From positions 101,612 to 165,611 of the forward strand of contig NZ_OMKE01000057.1 of assembly GCF_900299535.1 (NCBI RefSeq): 64,000 bases of DNA, read 5' to 3'. Under the pieces are notes generated by a model. That model saw nothing but the letters and a program-made list of their open reading frames with translations, made no database searches and had not been told where the DNA came from. Below, piece after piece: positions 46,813 through 55,169 of the stretch (position 1 is the stretch's first letter; the number at the start of each line of letters is the position of its first letter). Made by a program: the position numbers and the translations under genes. This DNA comes from Aquimarina aquimarini. GTDB taxonomy: Bacteria > Bacteroidota > Bacteroidia > Flavobacteriales > Flavobacteriaceae.

Positions 46813-48768
46813 ATGAAAAAGTTAATTTTATTTAGTTTAGGAGTGCTTCTTCTCTATTCTTGTAAACAAGAAAAAGAAAAAAAAGAAGAAGTCGTTACTC
46901 CTATAAAAATTGATCAGTATTCCATAGAACAATTTATGGATAACGAAAATGCATTTGCAAACGGGTTTTCTTCCGATAAATCCAAAGTGCTTATGACTAG
47001 TAATCGTTCAGGGATTTTTAATATGTATACTACACCAAGTCAAGGTGGTGAGTTTACTCCAATCACTAAATCTGATACAGCATCTGTGTACGGGATCTCT
47101 TACTTCCCACAAGATGACAGAATCCTATTCAGAATGGATGGTAATGGTGATGAGATTTTCAAAATATTTGTCAAAGACAGTTCTGGAATCAGGCGCCTAA
47201 CTCCAGAAAAAAATGTAAGAGCGTTATTCAGAGGATGGGCAAAAGATGGAAAAAGTTTCTTTTATGCCAGTAATGAGCGAGATCCTAAATTTATGGATCA
47301 TTATGAAATGAATATTACTGATTTTACATCTAAACTGATTTATCAAAATAATGATGGGATGGATTTTGGTCAAATGTCTGAAGACAGAAAATATATTCTA
47401 CTCACAAAACCTATCAATACCAATGATAGAGATTTATATTTATTGAATACCGAAACCAAAGAGAAAATTAAAATTAATGATAATCTAAGCGGTAATTCGC
47501 CAGAAGATTTTTCTCCAGACGATAGCTCTTTCTATTATACAACAGATGATAATGCCGAGTTTAGCTACCTGATGAAATATAACTTAGCAGATGGTAGTAA
47601 AGAAAAAGTACTAGAGAAAAAATGGGATATTTCTGCTTTTTATTTTACAAGAAACGGAAAATACCAAGTGCTTTTTACCAATGAGGATGCAAAAACGGTT
47701 ATGGAGGTTACAGAAGTAGCCACAGGTACTAAGGTTGAATTTCCATCTATTGATTACCAACAAATCAATAGTGCGCGATTCTCTAGAGATGAGACAATGG
47801 CATTGCTTAGAGTAAGTGGATCAAATACTCCAAATAATGCATACACCTATGATCTTGCTACAAAAAAACACAATAGACTTACTGATGTTTTAAACAAAGA
47901 TATCAATGTAAACCATCTGGTAACCTCAGAAGTAGTACGTTTTAAGTCTTTTGATGGATTAGAAGTTCCTGCTATTTATTATAAACCCAAACAAGCTTCT
48001 GCAGACCATAAAGTCCCTGCTTTGGTATGGGTGCATGGAGGGCCTGGAGGACAATCCAGACAAGGTTTTAGTTCTATAATCCAATATCTTGTAAATCATG
48101 GGTATGCTATACTGGCTGTAAATAATAGAGGTAGTAGTGGTTATGGAAAATCATTTTATAAAATGGATGATCGAAATCATGGTGATAAAGATTTAAAAGA
48201 TTGTGTTGCAGGAAAAGATTGGCTGGCTCAACAAGATATTATAAACGCCGATAAAATAGGAATCATCGGTGGTTCTTATGGAGGATATATGACCATGGCT
48301 GCACTAACCTATACCCCTGAAGAATTCAAAGTAGGGGTTAATATTTTTGGGGTAACCAATTGGTTACGAACGCTAAAAAGTATTCCGCCATGGTGGGAAT
48401 CTTTTAAAGAAGCTCTTTATACAGAGATGGGAGATCCAAATACGGCAGATTCCATTAGATTACGTCAAATTTCTCCTCTCTTTCATACAGAAAAGGTTAC
48501 AAAACCATTGATGGTACTACAGGGAGCACAAGACCCTAGAGTATTAAAAATAGAATCTGATGAAATTGTAGAAGGTGTCAAAAAAAATGGAGTTCCTGTA
48601 GAGTATGTTCTATTTGAAGATGAAGGTCACGGATTTGTCAAAAAAGAAAATCAAATCGAAGCTTATGGTAGAGTTTTGAAATTCTTAGACAAATACCTAA
48701 AAGGAACAAATAAAGAGGTGATCAATGATGAGAAAAATGAATCTACCAAAGTTGATTCAGAATCCTAA
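46813..48768 (+). CDS. S9 family prolyl oligopeptidase-like lipoprotein
   Basis: This 651-residue lipoprotein (lipobox LLYSC, Cys17) has an N-terminal beta-propeller (about 35-385; NRSGIFNMYTT, SPDDSSFYYTTDD blocks). A C-terminal alpha/beta-hydrolase follows. The nucleophile is Ser488 in GGSYGGYM, the catalytic Asp is in LQGAQDPRV, and the catalytic His is in DEGHGF. WVHGGPGGQSRQGF is the oxyanion region. It would cleave short peptides, typically after proline or acting as a dipeptidyl- or acylaminoacyl-peptidase. It is the second gene of the operon and has a strong terminator. Confidence 0.93.
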   Translation: MKKLILFSLGVLLLYSCKQEKEKKEEVVTPIKIDQYSIEQFMDNENAFANGFSSDKSKVLMTSNRSGIFNMYTTPSQGGEFTPITKSDTASVYGISYFPQDDRILFRMDGNGDEIFKIFVKDSSGIRRLTPEKNVRALFRGWAKDGKSFFYASNERDPKFMDHYEMNITDFTSKLIYQNNDGMDFGQMSEDRKYILLTKPINTNDRDLYLLNTETKEKIKINDNLSGNSPEDFSPDDSSFYYTTDDNAEFSYLMKYNLADGSKEKVLEKKWDISAFYFTRNGKYQVLFTNEDAKTVMEVTEVATGTKVEFPSIDYQQINSARFSRDETMALLRVSGSNTPNNAYTYDLATKKHNRLTDVLNKDINVNHLVTSEVVRFKSFDGLEVPAIYYKPKQASADHKVPALVWVHGGPGGQSRQGFSSIIQYLVNHGYAILAVNNRGSSGYGKSFYKMDDRNHGDKDLKDCVAGKDWLAQQDIINADKIGIIGGSYGGYMTMAALTYTPEEFKVGVNIFGVTNWLRTLKSIPPWWESFKEALYTEMGDPNTADSIRLRQISPLFHTEKVTKPLMVLQGAQDPRVLKIESDEIVEGVKKNGVPVEYVLFEDEGHGFVKKENQIEAYGRVLKFLDKYLKGTNKEVINDEKNESTKVDSES

Positions 48769-49123
48769 AAAAGCTTAAAGCTTTATAAAAAACCTTCTTC
48801 CTAGTTTTTAGGAAGGAGGTTTTTTTATCTCTCAAATTCTAATTATTTAACAAATTCTTATTTATACTCTTATACCACGATAAATTTTGTCAACCTTACC
48901 CCCTAATTCATTGCCTAATTCTTTTATGTTTTCTTACTGATATCCTTCTTAAAACAACTCTCTGAATAAAGGTACTCTACTCATAAACTGCTAAGCTATT
49001 AATGTCGTTTTTTTACAATCATATGATACATTCATTTTTCATCTTTGCAGAATAAAATATGGAAAATAATTTCTTTTTTACGGAAAATATAAAGACGAAC
49101 AAACAGTTAATTGAAACTATTTA
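48769..49123. other. intergenic region, 355 bp
   Basis: It holds the S9 terminator and the araC promoter region. CATCTTTG (49040-49047) is one base off the -7 consensus, but no -33 TTG lies at the right distance. Nothing else was seen. Confidence 0.5.
48790..48826 (+). terminator. intrinsic terminator of the BNR/S9 operon
   Basis: A 13-bp stem with one T.G wobble (AAACCTTCTTCCT / AGGAAGGAGGTTT) and a 7-nt loop is followed by a T run. Confidence 0.9.
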
Positions 49124-49936
49124 ATGATAAAAAACAAGTCTTATAAACCAACATCAATACTATCAAAATACATTGATCGATTTTACATTTTTGAAAAATC
49201 GGTAAATGAGTATTTTGAACTTCCAGTCATACTTCCAGGAACTGGATTAGAATTAGTGTTTTATTTAGATAAGCCATTATCAGTAAACAACAAACAACTA
49301 CCAAAAGCTCATACACTTTGCCCAAGAAAAATATCGTATTATGATAAGGAAAAAAAAGTATCGTTTTTATCCGTAAGATTTAAAAGCGGAGCTTTTAGGC
49401 ATTTCAATTCAACTCCATTTTCAGAATTAAATGACAACTATTTTTCTATCCAAAATTTATGGAAAGAAAAAGCAGATAACTTGCTAAGTACTCTAGAAAA
49501 AACTCCAAAAATCGAAGTAAAAATTCAACTAATTGAATCATTTTTAATTGATATGTATAATAAATACCATAATGAGAAAAATGATACATGGGATTTAATT
49601 ATTGATGAATTGTATTACAATTTTGAAAGTTACACCTTAGAAAAGTTATCTCAAAAAGCTAATTTAAGTCTTCGTCAATTTGAAAGAGGTTTTAAATCTC
49701 AATTTGGAATAACAGCTAAGAAATTTCAAAAAATAACAAGATTTCAAAATGTTATAAAAAAAATGCTACTCAATAGAGAAACCAATTATTTAAATACAAT
49801 TTTAGAAAGTGGATATTTTGACCAAAGTCATTTCATTAGAGAATTTAAGTCTATAACAAATCAAACTCCTTTAGAATATTTTACTGAGAAAAATTTTGAC
49901 ATCAATTTTTATCATGAATCTATGAATAAAAAGTGA
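49124..49936 (+). CDS. AraC family transcriptional regulator (DUF6597-type N-terminus)
   Basis: This 270-residue regulator has an N-terminal effector-like domain (about 5-105; YIDRFYIFEKSVNEYFELPVI, LELVFYLDKP), of the DUF6597 kind. The C-terminal domain carries two helix-turn-helix motifs: YTLEKLSQKANLSLRQFERGF, and then the AraC signature with DQSHFIREFKSITNQTPLEYF. It is followed 67 bp later by the DUF6506 gene, which may be its target. The ligand is unknown. Confidence 0.9.
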   Translation: MIKNKSYKPTSILSKYIDRFYIFEKSVNEYFELPVILPGTGLELVFYLDKPLSVNNKQLPKAHTLCPRKISYYDKEKKVSFLSVRFKSGAFRHFNSTPFSELNDNYFSIQNLWKEKADNLLSTLEKTPKIEVKIQLIESFLIDMYNKYHNEKNDTWDLIIDELYYNFESYTLEKLSQKANLSLRQFERGFKSQFGITAKKFQKITRFQNVIKKMLLNRETNYLNTILESGYFDQSHFIREFKSITNQTPLEYFTEKNFDINFYHESMNKK

Positions 49937-50003
49937 ATGCTGTAGTTCGTCAGTATCAAAAAAGTATAAACCACTGCAATAATTAAACAATAAAAACATA
50001 ACC

Positions 50004-50300
50004 ATGAAAGCAGCATTTATTTACATTGCTCCAGAGAATAATCATACAATTCATAAGGCATTTATCGACTCTCCTGTTGTAAAATTAACCGTGGTTGGAG
50101 TACAAAATTATAAAGAAGCTCAAGAAGTAGTTCAACAATTAGTAACAGAAGGAATCACTGCAATAGAATTGTGTGCGGGGTTTGGAATTGAAGGTACTGC
50201 ATTGATCGCTAAATCAGTTGGTGATAAAGCTTTGGTTGGAGCAGTACGTTTTGATCACCATCCAGGGTTAGAAAATCAGAGCGGAGATAAGTTGTTCTAA
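50004..50300 (+). CDS. DUF6506 family protein
   Basis: This 98-residue soluble protein begins MKAAFIYIAPENNHTIHKA. It has the conserved IELCAGFGIEGTALIAKSVGD, AVRFDHHPGLENQSGDKLF arrangement of the DUF6506 family. No signal peptide or catalytic motif is evident. It is usually found beside AraC- or MarR-type regulators, consistent with the gene upstream. The function is unknown. Confidence 0.75.
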   Translation: MKAAFIYIAPENNHTIHKAFIDSPVVKLTVVGVQNYKEAQEVVQQLVTEGITAIELCAGFGIEGTALIAKSVGDKALVGAVRFDHHPGLENQSGDKLF

Positions 50301-50752
50301 TTACAAACTCTTAAGAAAGTTCTCTTTGAAGTAGAAGAGGTTCCTAATAAAAACTCTTCTATTGAGTTTAGTAAATTTAGAGTTGTCCGCTCCAAATTTA
50401 AACTATAAAAACTATCCAGAATGAGATCAAGTTTAAAAAAGGAAATTCTCATCCGTATAACTATTAAAAAGTACGTATTGCTCGTACGCCAAATGGATTA
50501 AGATTAAGTTAGTCCATCACCCTGATTACCATGGCTAATAGATTCCTGCACTTTGATCTGTTGTCATACTAATCAATCCATGACAATCTCCCTGAGTGGA
50601 TATAGATTCCTGTGCAAAGACTGCTAAGTTACCAAGCATCAAAAAAACGCAAAGACATATTTAAATATAAATTTCATATTTTGGGGTAATAAACTTGGCA
50701 AAGTTATCAAATTATAACCTTTTGTTAAACAATCCTGTAAGATACCCTTAAA
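50301..50752. other. intergenic region with degenerate coding traces, 452 bp
   Basis: It contains the frameshifted small secreted-protein remnant described at 50535-50677. It also has an imperfect direct repeat: ATAGATTCCTG occurs near 50538 and near 50601, each preceded by a CCCTGA-containing stretch. No intact gene was found. Confidence 0.5.
50535..50677 (-). pseudogene. small secreted protein, frameshifted in an A7 run
   Basis: From the ATG at 50677 the frame reads MKFIFKYVFAFF and then stops. Adding one base in the homopolymer at 50641-50647 gives a continuous 47-residue reading with a clean signal peptide (LMLGNLAVFAQ) and a short mature part ESISTQGDCHGLISMTTDQS. The extent of 143 nt is one short of a codon multiple, as a single-base deletion predicts. 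A second copy of the QESIS...QGD stretch follows out of frame. The family is not recognised. Confidence 0.45.
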
Positions 50753-51532
50753 ATGACATTATTAAAAAGAGAATTACAATACGGATTTAGCTATTATTTT
50801 AAAGATGAAAGAGATAAGATAAAATCTGTTATGTCTCCTCAAGAAATTAATACCGAAGATCGTTTATGTATTACATGTACTCAGATTGACTTTCATAGAT
50901 ATCCCCAATATAAATCTAATAAGTTAAGAAAACAGTTAGTCCATGATTGGTGTACTTTTTTAATTGAAAACCCAAATAGATTTACCGAACTGATTTTTAG
51001 TTCTCGTATCCCTCAAGAGCTTTTTGATGCTATTTGTCATCAAAAAAAGTTAAAAAAACTAGAAATTAAATGGGGGGCATATCCAGATATTTCAAAAATT
51101 ATTAATCTAAAGAATTTAGAATTTCTTACTCTTGGACCAGGGTCAAGTATCCAAAGCATAGAACCTATCATACAACTCAAAAACCTTATAGGTTTACACA
51201 TAGAATACTTCAAAAACATAACTGATTATTCTCCTCTTTCTAAACTTAACAACCTTAAAAGTCTTTATATAGAAGGAAATGGTAATGGACCTCAATTTAT
51301 TACCATTGAATCTCTAGATTTTCTTAAAGAAATGCCTCAATTACAATTTTTAAAACTATTGACATTTAGATTACAAACAAAAGATTATTTACCAATATTA
51401 GAATTAAAAAACTTAGAGCATTTAACGTTAAGGAGTAATAGAGAAGTAAAAAAAGTATATAACGATTTGATAAAGTTGCCTAATCTAAAATGGGGATTAT
51501 TAAAAGAAAAACCTGAAATATATAATTTATAA
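50753..51532 (+). CDS. cytoplasmic leucine-rich-repeat protein
   Basis: This 259-residue protein has no signal peptide. From about residue 100 it shows four to six LRRs of the LKNLxxLxLxxN type (NLKNLEFLTLGPGSSIQ, LKNLIGLHIEYFKN, LNNLKSLYIEGNG, LKNLEHLTLRSN). The N-terminal 90 residues (including SRIPQELFDAICHQKKLKKLEI) are helical and probably cap the solenoid. It is probably a protein-binding scaffold; the partner is unknown. It is unrelated in plan to the exported LRR protein at 8.3-10.8 kb. Confidence 0.75.
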   Translation: MTLLKRELQYGFSYYFKDERDKIKSVMSPQEINTEDRLCITCTQIDFHRYPQYKSNKLRKQLVHDWCTFLIENPNRFTELIFSSRIPQELFDAICHQKKLKKLEIKWGAYPDISKIINLKNLEFLTLGPGSSIQSIEPIIQLKNLIGLHIEYFKNITDYSPLSKLNNLKSLYIEGNGNGPQFITIESLDFLKEMPQLQFLKLLTFRLQTKDYLPILELKNLEHLTLRSNREVKKVYNDLIKLPNLKWGLLKEKPEIYNL

Positions 51533-51610
51533 GCAATCATAACTACCTATTGCCTGCATAAAGAATATCAAACTTAAAATTGTCATCCAAAATCTAATGT
51601 AGCTATTCAA

Positions 51611-51862
51611 TTATAAAATTCGCTCCATAATTTTTTTAACTATAGGTACTATTAATAATGCAAGAGGATAGGTTATTAAAAAATTAAATGCAAATGTATA
51701 CATCCAGCTTCTTATAAAATCTTGTTCATATTCGGTATGAAATACAACGGCTATAAATGAATTTATCATACATAGAGGAAACGCTACTAAAAAAACGAAT
51801 AGTAGCGTTTCTTTTAATTTATAAAATATCTTAACTAACCATTTCATAATCTGCTTCATCAA
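51611..51862 (-). CDS. DUF2798-type small membrane protein
   Basis: This 83-residue protein has two transmembrane helices (LLFVFLVAFPLCMINSFIAVV and MYTFAFNFLITYPLALLIVPI), which matches DUF2798. The start at 51862 lies 32 bp inside the upstream 63-residue ORF; a Met at codon 6 (51847) would still overlap. It is the last gene of a likely three-gene minus-strand unit. The function is unknown. Confidence 0.7.
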   Translation of the reverse strand: MMKQIMKWLVKIFYKLKETLLFVFLVAFPLCMINSFIAVVFHTEYEQDFIRSWMYTFAFNFLITYPLALLIVPIVKKIMERIL

Positions 51863-52022
51863 TTCTTTTTTTAATTATTGAAACGATTTTTGTGGTACTA
51901 GAAAATATAGTAGCATCCCTTCTAAATCTCCTTTTTAAAAGTTTGTAAAAAACGATTGCATCACTTTCCTTTGTTTGTATAACAGCCCTAATAAAATAAA
52001 TAATAGTAATTGTTTTATTCAT
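51831..52022 (-). CDS. small hypothetical protein, 63 residues
   Basis: This ORF starts 4 bp after the cysteine hydrolase stop and overlaps the DUF2798 start. It is basic (FYKLLKRRFRRDATIF, SIIKKRIDEADYE) and has no recognised domain. Spacing favours a translated gene, but it could be chance. Confidence 0.4.
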   Translation of the reverse strand: MNKTITIIYFIRAVIQTKESDAIVFYKLLKRRFRRDATIFSSTTKIVSIIKKRIDEADYEMVS

Positions 52023-52026
52023 TGAA

Positions 52027-52629
52027 TTATAGGTACACTGATTCTAAAAATTGATTCGTTTTTATTTGATGTCCAAAATGATGAACTGTATTATTGATAA
52101 AATATTTTTTTTGTTGGTCTGTAAAAGATGCTGTTGCATCAATTAAAATGGTTGTATTATACCCTTTATCATGAGCTTCTCTTAATGTTGATTCTACACA
52201 AACATGTAATGCATAACCTGTTAAATATATTTTTTTGATATTGTTATTTCTTAAATAGGCATCCAGATTAGTCCCAGCAAAAGCACTGGCCCCTACTCTA
52301 CCTGAAATTTCAAATTCACCTGGTAAAGGTTTAAATTTGGGATAATATTCAGTCCCTGATTCTCCAATGATCCAAGTTTTAGCTTTTGGTATTGCAGATT
52401 GTAAACCTATATTAGGTCCTTTTCCAAATTCTGGATATCCTTTATTTAATCTAAGAGTGACATGTAAAACTTGAATATCTTCATTGTTTCTTGCTATTTT
52501 TAAAGCCGCTTCAATATTCTTTTCAGAAACACTTAATTGGTTTTTATCTTTTATCAGTTTTCTTAGTTTTCCATTTTCTGAAAGCCATTCATTTTGACAT
52601 TCAATTAAAATCAATGCTACTTTTTTCAT
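52027..52629 (-). CDS. isochorismatase-like cysteine hydrolase with altered active site
   Basis: This 200-residue protein of the isochorismatase-like fold starts at the ATG at 52629; ATGs at 52638 and 52683 would add unconserved residues. The catalytic Cys is present in LHVCVESTLR (Cys144), and the oxyanion cis-peptide region LTGYALH precedes it. The usual catalytic Asp of xxIDxQNDF is Glu in LIECQNEW (Glu10). The usual catalytic Lys before the SAF/F motif seems to be replaced by Arg in GRVGASAF (Arg111). It may be inactive or have changed specificity. The next two small genes follow at 4 bp and by overlap. Confidence 0.85.
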   Translation of the reverse strand: MKKVALILIECQNEWLSENGKLRKLIKDKNQLSVSEKNIEAALKIARNNEDIQVLHVTLRLNKGYPEFGKGPNIGLQSAIPKAKTWIIGESGTEYYPKFKPLPGEFEISGRVGASAFAGTNLDAYLRNNNIKKIYLTGYALHVCVESTLREAHDKGYNTTILIDATASFTDQQKKYFINNTVHHFGHQIKTNQFLESVYL

Positions 52630-52723
52630 AGTTTCCATAGGTTTTTTATATGTAAATGATAAATCTTTGTTACAATTTCCCATTACTCATCAAACTTTAA
52701 CGGTGTGATATAATCTGTGAATA

Positions 52724-52962
52724 TTAGTTCTTTATTTTGGCTGTAAAATCTCTAAGACCCACTATTTTATTCTTATCTACTTTATAGCTTTCAACTAAAT
52801 AGATCCGATTTTCAATAGGTAATTTCTCTAGTATATCATCATCTTTAAAATAATAGCAAAACCTTTATGATATCCTCTACGCATCCCTGCAGTATGCATT
52901 TCATTTAAGGTACCATTGATATAACATTCTTCTATTAATGACACTATTATTTTTTCTTCCAT
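52724..52962 (-). pseudogene. NTF2/lumazine-binding-like protein, frameshifted
   Basis: From the ATG at 52962 the frame reads MEEKIIVSLIEECYINGTL, continues to HKGFAII, and then stops early. Adding one base in the T/A run near 52844-52850 continues with FKDDDILEKLPIENRIYLVE to a stop at 52724, 79 residues in all. The order EECYINGTLNEM...RRGYHKGFAI resembles the opening of nuclear-transport-factor-2-like (lumazine-binding-type) proteins, though even repaired it is shorter than the usual 120-150 residues. The extent is one base short of a codon multiple. Confidence 0.5.
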
Positions 52963-53065
52963 AGTAATTGTTTTTTACGAGTATGAACTCACATACAACA
53001 GTAATAGAGCTATATCATATTGTAACTATTTAACAATAAATATATCTTAATTTCATTTTTTGTAG

Positions 53066-53127
53066 ATTATTTACAATTGCAATAGTATGTATTATTTTGT
53101 AGTTTGCAAACATTTATTGTAAATAAT
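53066..53127. promoter_or_regulatory. inverted repeat upstream of the MerR gene, candidate operator
   Basis: ATTATTTACAAT (53066-53077) and its exact complement ATTGTAAATAAT (53116-53127) are 38 bp apart. The second arm ends 9 bp before the ATG. Between them lies a 10-bp palindrome GTTTGCAAAC. MerR regulators bind inverted repeats in their own promoters; that this is the site is inference. Confidence 0.55.
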
Positions 53128-53136
53128 TAGCAATCT

Positions 53137-53463
53137 ATGTCTGATAACAACAAAGTCCAAGACGAAAACCACTCGTTTGACACTGAATTCTTAGAAAAAT
53201 TAATTGTCGGAATTGGAGAAGTTTCCAAAATAACGAATATACCTACACGTCAATTACGCTATTGGGAAGACAAAAAGATAATCAGTAGCTTAACAGAAGA
53301 AGAGGGTAAAAACAGGCGTTATAATTATAAAAACATTAAAAAAATTCTCCTAATAAAAGAACTTCTCGATGAGGGTTATAGCTTAGATGGAGCTGTTAAA
53401 AAAATTGAAAAACGAATACAAATGATAGAAAGCTCTATTTCTAAAATTATAAATAAGCAGTAA
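53137..53463 (+). CDS. MerR family transcriptional regulator
   Basis: This 108-residue regulator has the MerR winged helix-turn-helix at about 25-95: GIGEVSKITNIPTRQLRYWE (helix-turn-helix) and then NRRYNYKNIKKILLIKELLDEGYSL. A short coiled coil (KKIEKRIQMIESSISKI) follows for dimerisation. It has no C-terminal metal-binding cysteines or ligand domain, so it is a minimal MerR. It has no adjacent partner gene on the same strand; the likely target is unclear. Confidence 0.88.
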   Translation: MSDNNKVQDENHSFDTEFLEKLIVGIGEVSKITNIPTRQLRYWEDKKIISSLTEEEGKNRRYNYKNIKKILLIKELLDEGYSLDGAVKKIEKRIQMIESSISKIINKQ

Positions 53464-53766
53464 TATCTGCATATAAATTTCAAAAAAAATGTATTCTATT
53501 CTTCTCTATCGATGAACCATTACTTAATAAGTTAAAGCTTACTCTTATAGATTAGATGTACAGCTATTAATTTTGTAAGTAATTTGTTCTCATTCTATAC
53601 AAATCAAATATAGGTGTACTCTATATTTTACTTTACCCTACTTTTTATCATTTTATTATTCTTTTTTAGATAAAGGCAAATGTTATAAAAAAATATCGAA
53701 GGTTGTGACCCTCGATATTTTCTGTTTGATTTTCACATGTCTTTTCAATAATTATTGTTGAAACAC
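53464..53766. other. intergenic region, 303 bp
   Basis: It contains the stem-loop at 53684-53720 that serves the minus-strand lipoprotein gene. The remainder is AT-rich, and nothing else was seen. Confidence 0.5.
53684..53720 (-). terminator. intrinsic terminator of the IPT lipoprotein gene, possibly bidirectional
   Basis: Arms AAATATCGAAGG and CCCTCGATATTT pair with one mismatch around a 6-nt loop. The minus strand ends in a T7 run. Confidence 0.75.
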
Positions 53767-54398
53767 TTACTCATTAAAAATAATAAAGTCTTCATAATCA
53801 GATGCTGTTGTTATACCTGTTTCTACTTTAATTTTGTACAGAAATACTTCTAAAGGAACAATCTCTGTATTTTCAGTTGGAATAATCCCTCCTAGCATAT
53901 ATTTACCAACAATCTCATTTGTCATTTTATTAAAAACTGGATCAGAATAATAATTATCTCCTAGAGTAGCTATCGTTGATACTTCTGTACCATCATTGAT
54001 ATTGATCTCTACAATACTTTGTGAGGCTCCCCTTTTATAAGCATATAATTTACTTATAGGTACACTGATTTCTATACCTACTACTGCTATTGTTTTGCCA
54101 TTATATACTAATTGTATTTTTCCTGAAGTGGCATGCTCGGGAATTTCCACTTTGATATACGCTATATTCACTTCGGTAATGGTACCTATAATACGATTTA
54201 CACATAAAAATTTCGTATAACACCATTAAATGTTACAGTATATGTTTCATTAGGATCAAAATTTTTACCTGTAATTGTGAGAATATCTCCTGCCTTTACA
54301 TTGCTTTCTGAAATGCTTTCAATAACAGGGTTAGTAGTATCTTGATCAGTAGTTACATCATTGTCGCTAGAACAATTATATAACAAAAAGCTAATCAT
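53767..54398 (-). pseudogene. IPT/TIG-domain lipoprotein, frameshifted
   Basis: Two fragments make one gene. The first (from the ATG at 54398) has lipobox YNCSSDND and an IPT/TIG opening TNPVIESISESNVKAGDILTI and ITGKNFDPNE, then stops after VTFNGVIRNFYV. The second carries TITEVNIAYIKVEIPEHATS, which is the typical C-terminal half of an IPT domain, and a further 90 residues. One extra T in the T5 run near 54207-54211 joins them as FNGVIRNFLCVNRIIGTITE. The 632-nt extent is one base short. The likely original start at 54422 reads ATA instead of ATG (KQIYFITMISFLLYNC would be the full signal peptide). Confidence 0.75.
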
Positions 54399-54480
54399 TG
54401 TAATGAAATAAATTTGTTTTATAGTTTTAATTTATAGGTTATAAAAAAACAAACTTTTTTTTAGGTAAAGTCTGTTTTAG

Positions 54481-55005
54481 TTATGATTCCTTTTTTATAA
54501 TATATAACAATAATTCTTCGTCTTCATTAGGTAATCTTGTCGTACCATTCAATTTCAGCCCTAATTTTTCTAATAATTTTTGAGAGGAATGGTTGTTTTT
54601 TGCGGTAATTGCTAAAATTTCTTGTATTCCAAATTCGTCATAAGCTAAATTCTTTATCTTATTTGCAGCTTCATAACCATAGCCTTTTCCTTCATACCCA
54701 GGCAGAAAAGCAAAGCCAATATCTACTCCGTCTAGTCCTTCTCTATCATAAAGGCCACAACTTCCTATTTTTACCTGATCTGATTTTCGTATAACGGTAT
54801 AATTAGCATACCCCAATCGTTCAAACTGAGGTAGTATTCTGCTCTTAATATATTCTTTTGCACTTTCTACAGAAGTAACATTTCTATCCCCAATAAATGC
54901 TAACCATTTTGGGCTATTCAATAATTCAAATATAAATGCTGCATCATTTTCTGATGTGGGTTTAAGTATCAACCTTTCTGTCTCAAACGTTTTTTTTATA
55001 TCCAT
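54481..55005 (-). CDS. GNAT family N-acetyltransferase
   Basis: This 174-residue acetyltransferase of the RimJ/RimL type has FETERLILKPTSENDAAFIFELL at the N-terminus. The acetyl-CoA-binding block GFAFLPGYEGKGYGYEAANKI (Q/R-x-x-G-x-G/A region, here EGKGYG) follows, and then ILAITAKNNHSSQKLLEKLGL. The substrate is unknown. It stands alone between the broken IPT lipoprotein and the esterase gene. Confidence 0.9.
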   Translation of the reverse strand: MDIKKTFETERLILKPTSENDAAFIFELLNSPKWLAFIGDRNVTSVESAKEYIKSRILPQFERLGYANYTVIRKSDQVKIGSCGLYDREGLDGVDIGFAFLPGYEGKGYGYEAANKIKNLAYDEFGIQEILAITAKNNHSSQKLLEKLGLKLNGTTRLPNEDEELLLYIIKKES

Positions 55006-55112
55006 TTAATTCCCAATTACTTTTACCTTATAAACATACTATTTTTTTGTTAGAAAAATTTAATGCTACTAAAAAGTGTTTTTTTTGATACTTTACAATG
55101 TATTCTAAAAAT

Positions 55113-55148
55113 AAAAATGAATAGCAGTATACCCTACTATTCATTTTT
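55113..55148 (-). terminator. intrinsic terminator of the esterase gene
   Basis: A 12-bp perfect stem (AAAAATGAATAG / CTATTCATTTTT) with a 12-nt loop lies 22 bp beyond the esterase stop codon on the minus strand. Confidence 0.8.
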
Positions 55149-55169
55149 AAGCATACTATATTATATATA

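Larger units (their letters stand above)
52684..53136. other. intergenic region, 453 bp
   Basis: It holds a frameshifted gene remnant (52724-52962, minus) and the inverted-repeat promoter region of the MerR gene. Nothing else was recognised. Confidence 0.55.

Noticed and set aside
48770..48788. Short inverted repeat AAAAGCTTAAAGCTTT before the S9 terminator
   Set aside because: The arms are short and a much stronger hairpin with a T tract follows directly.
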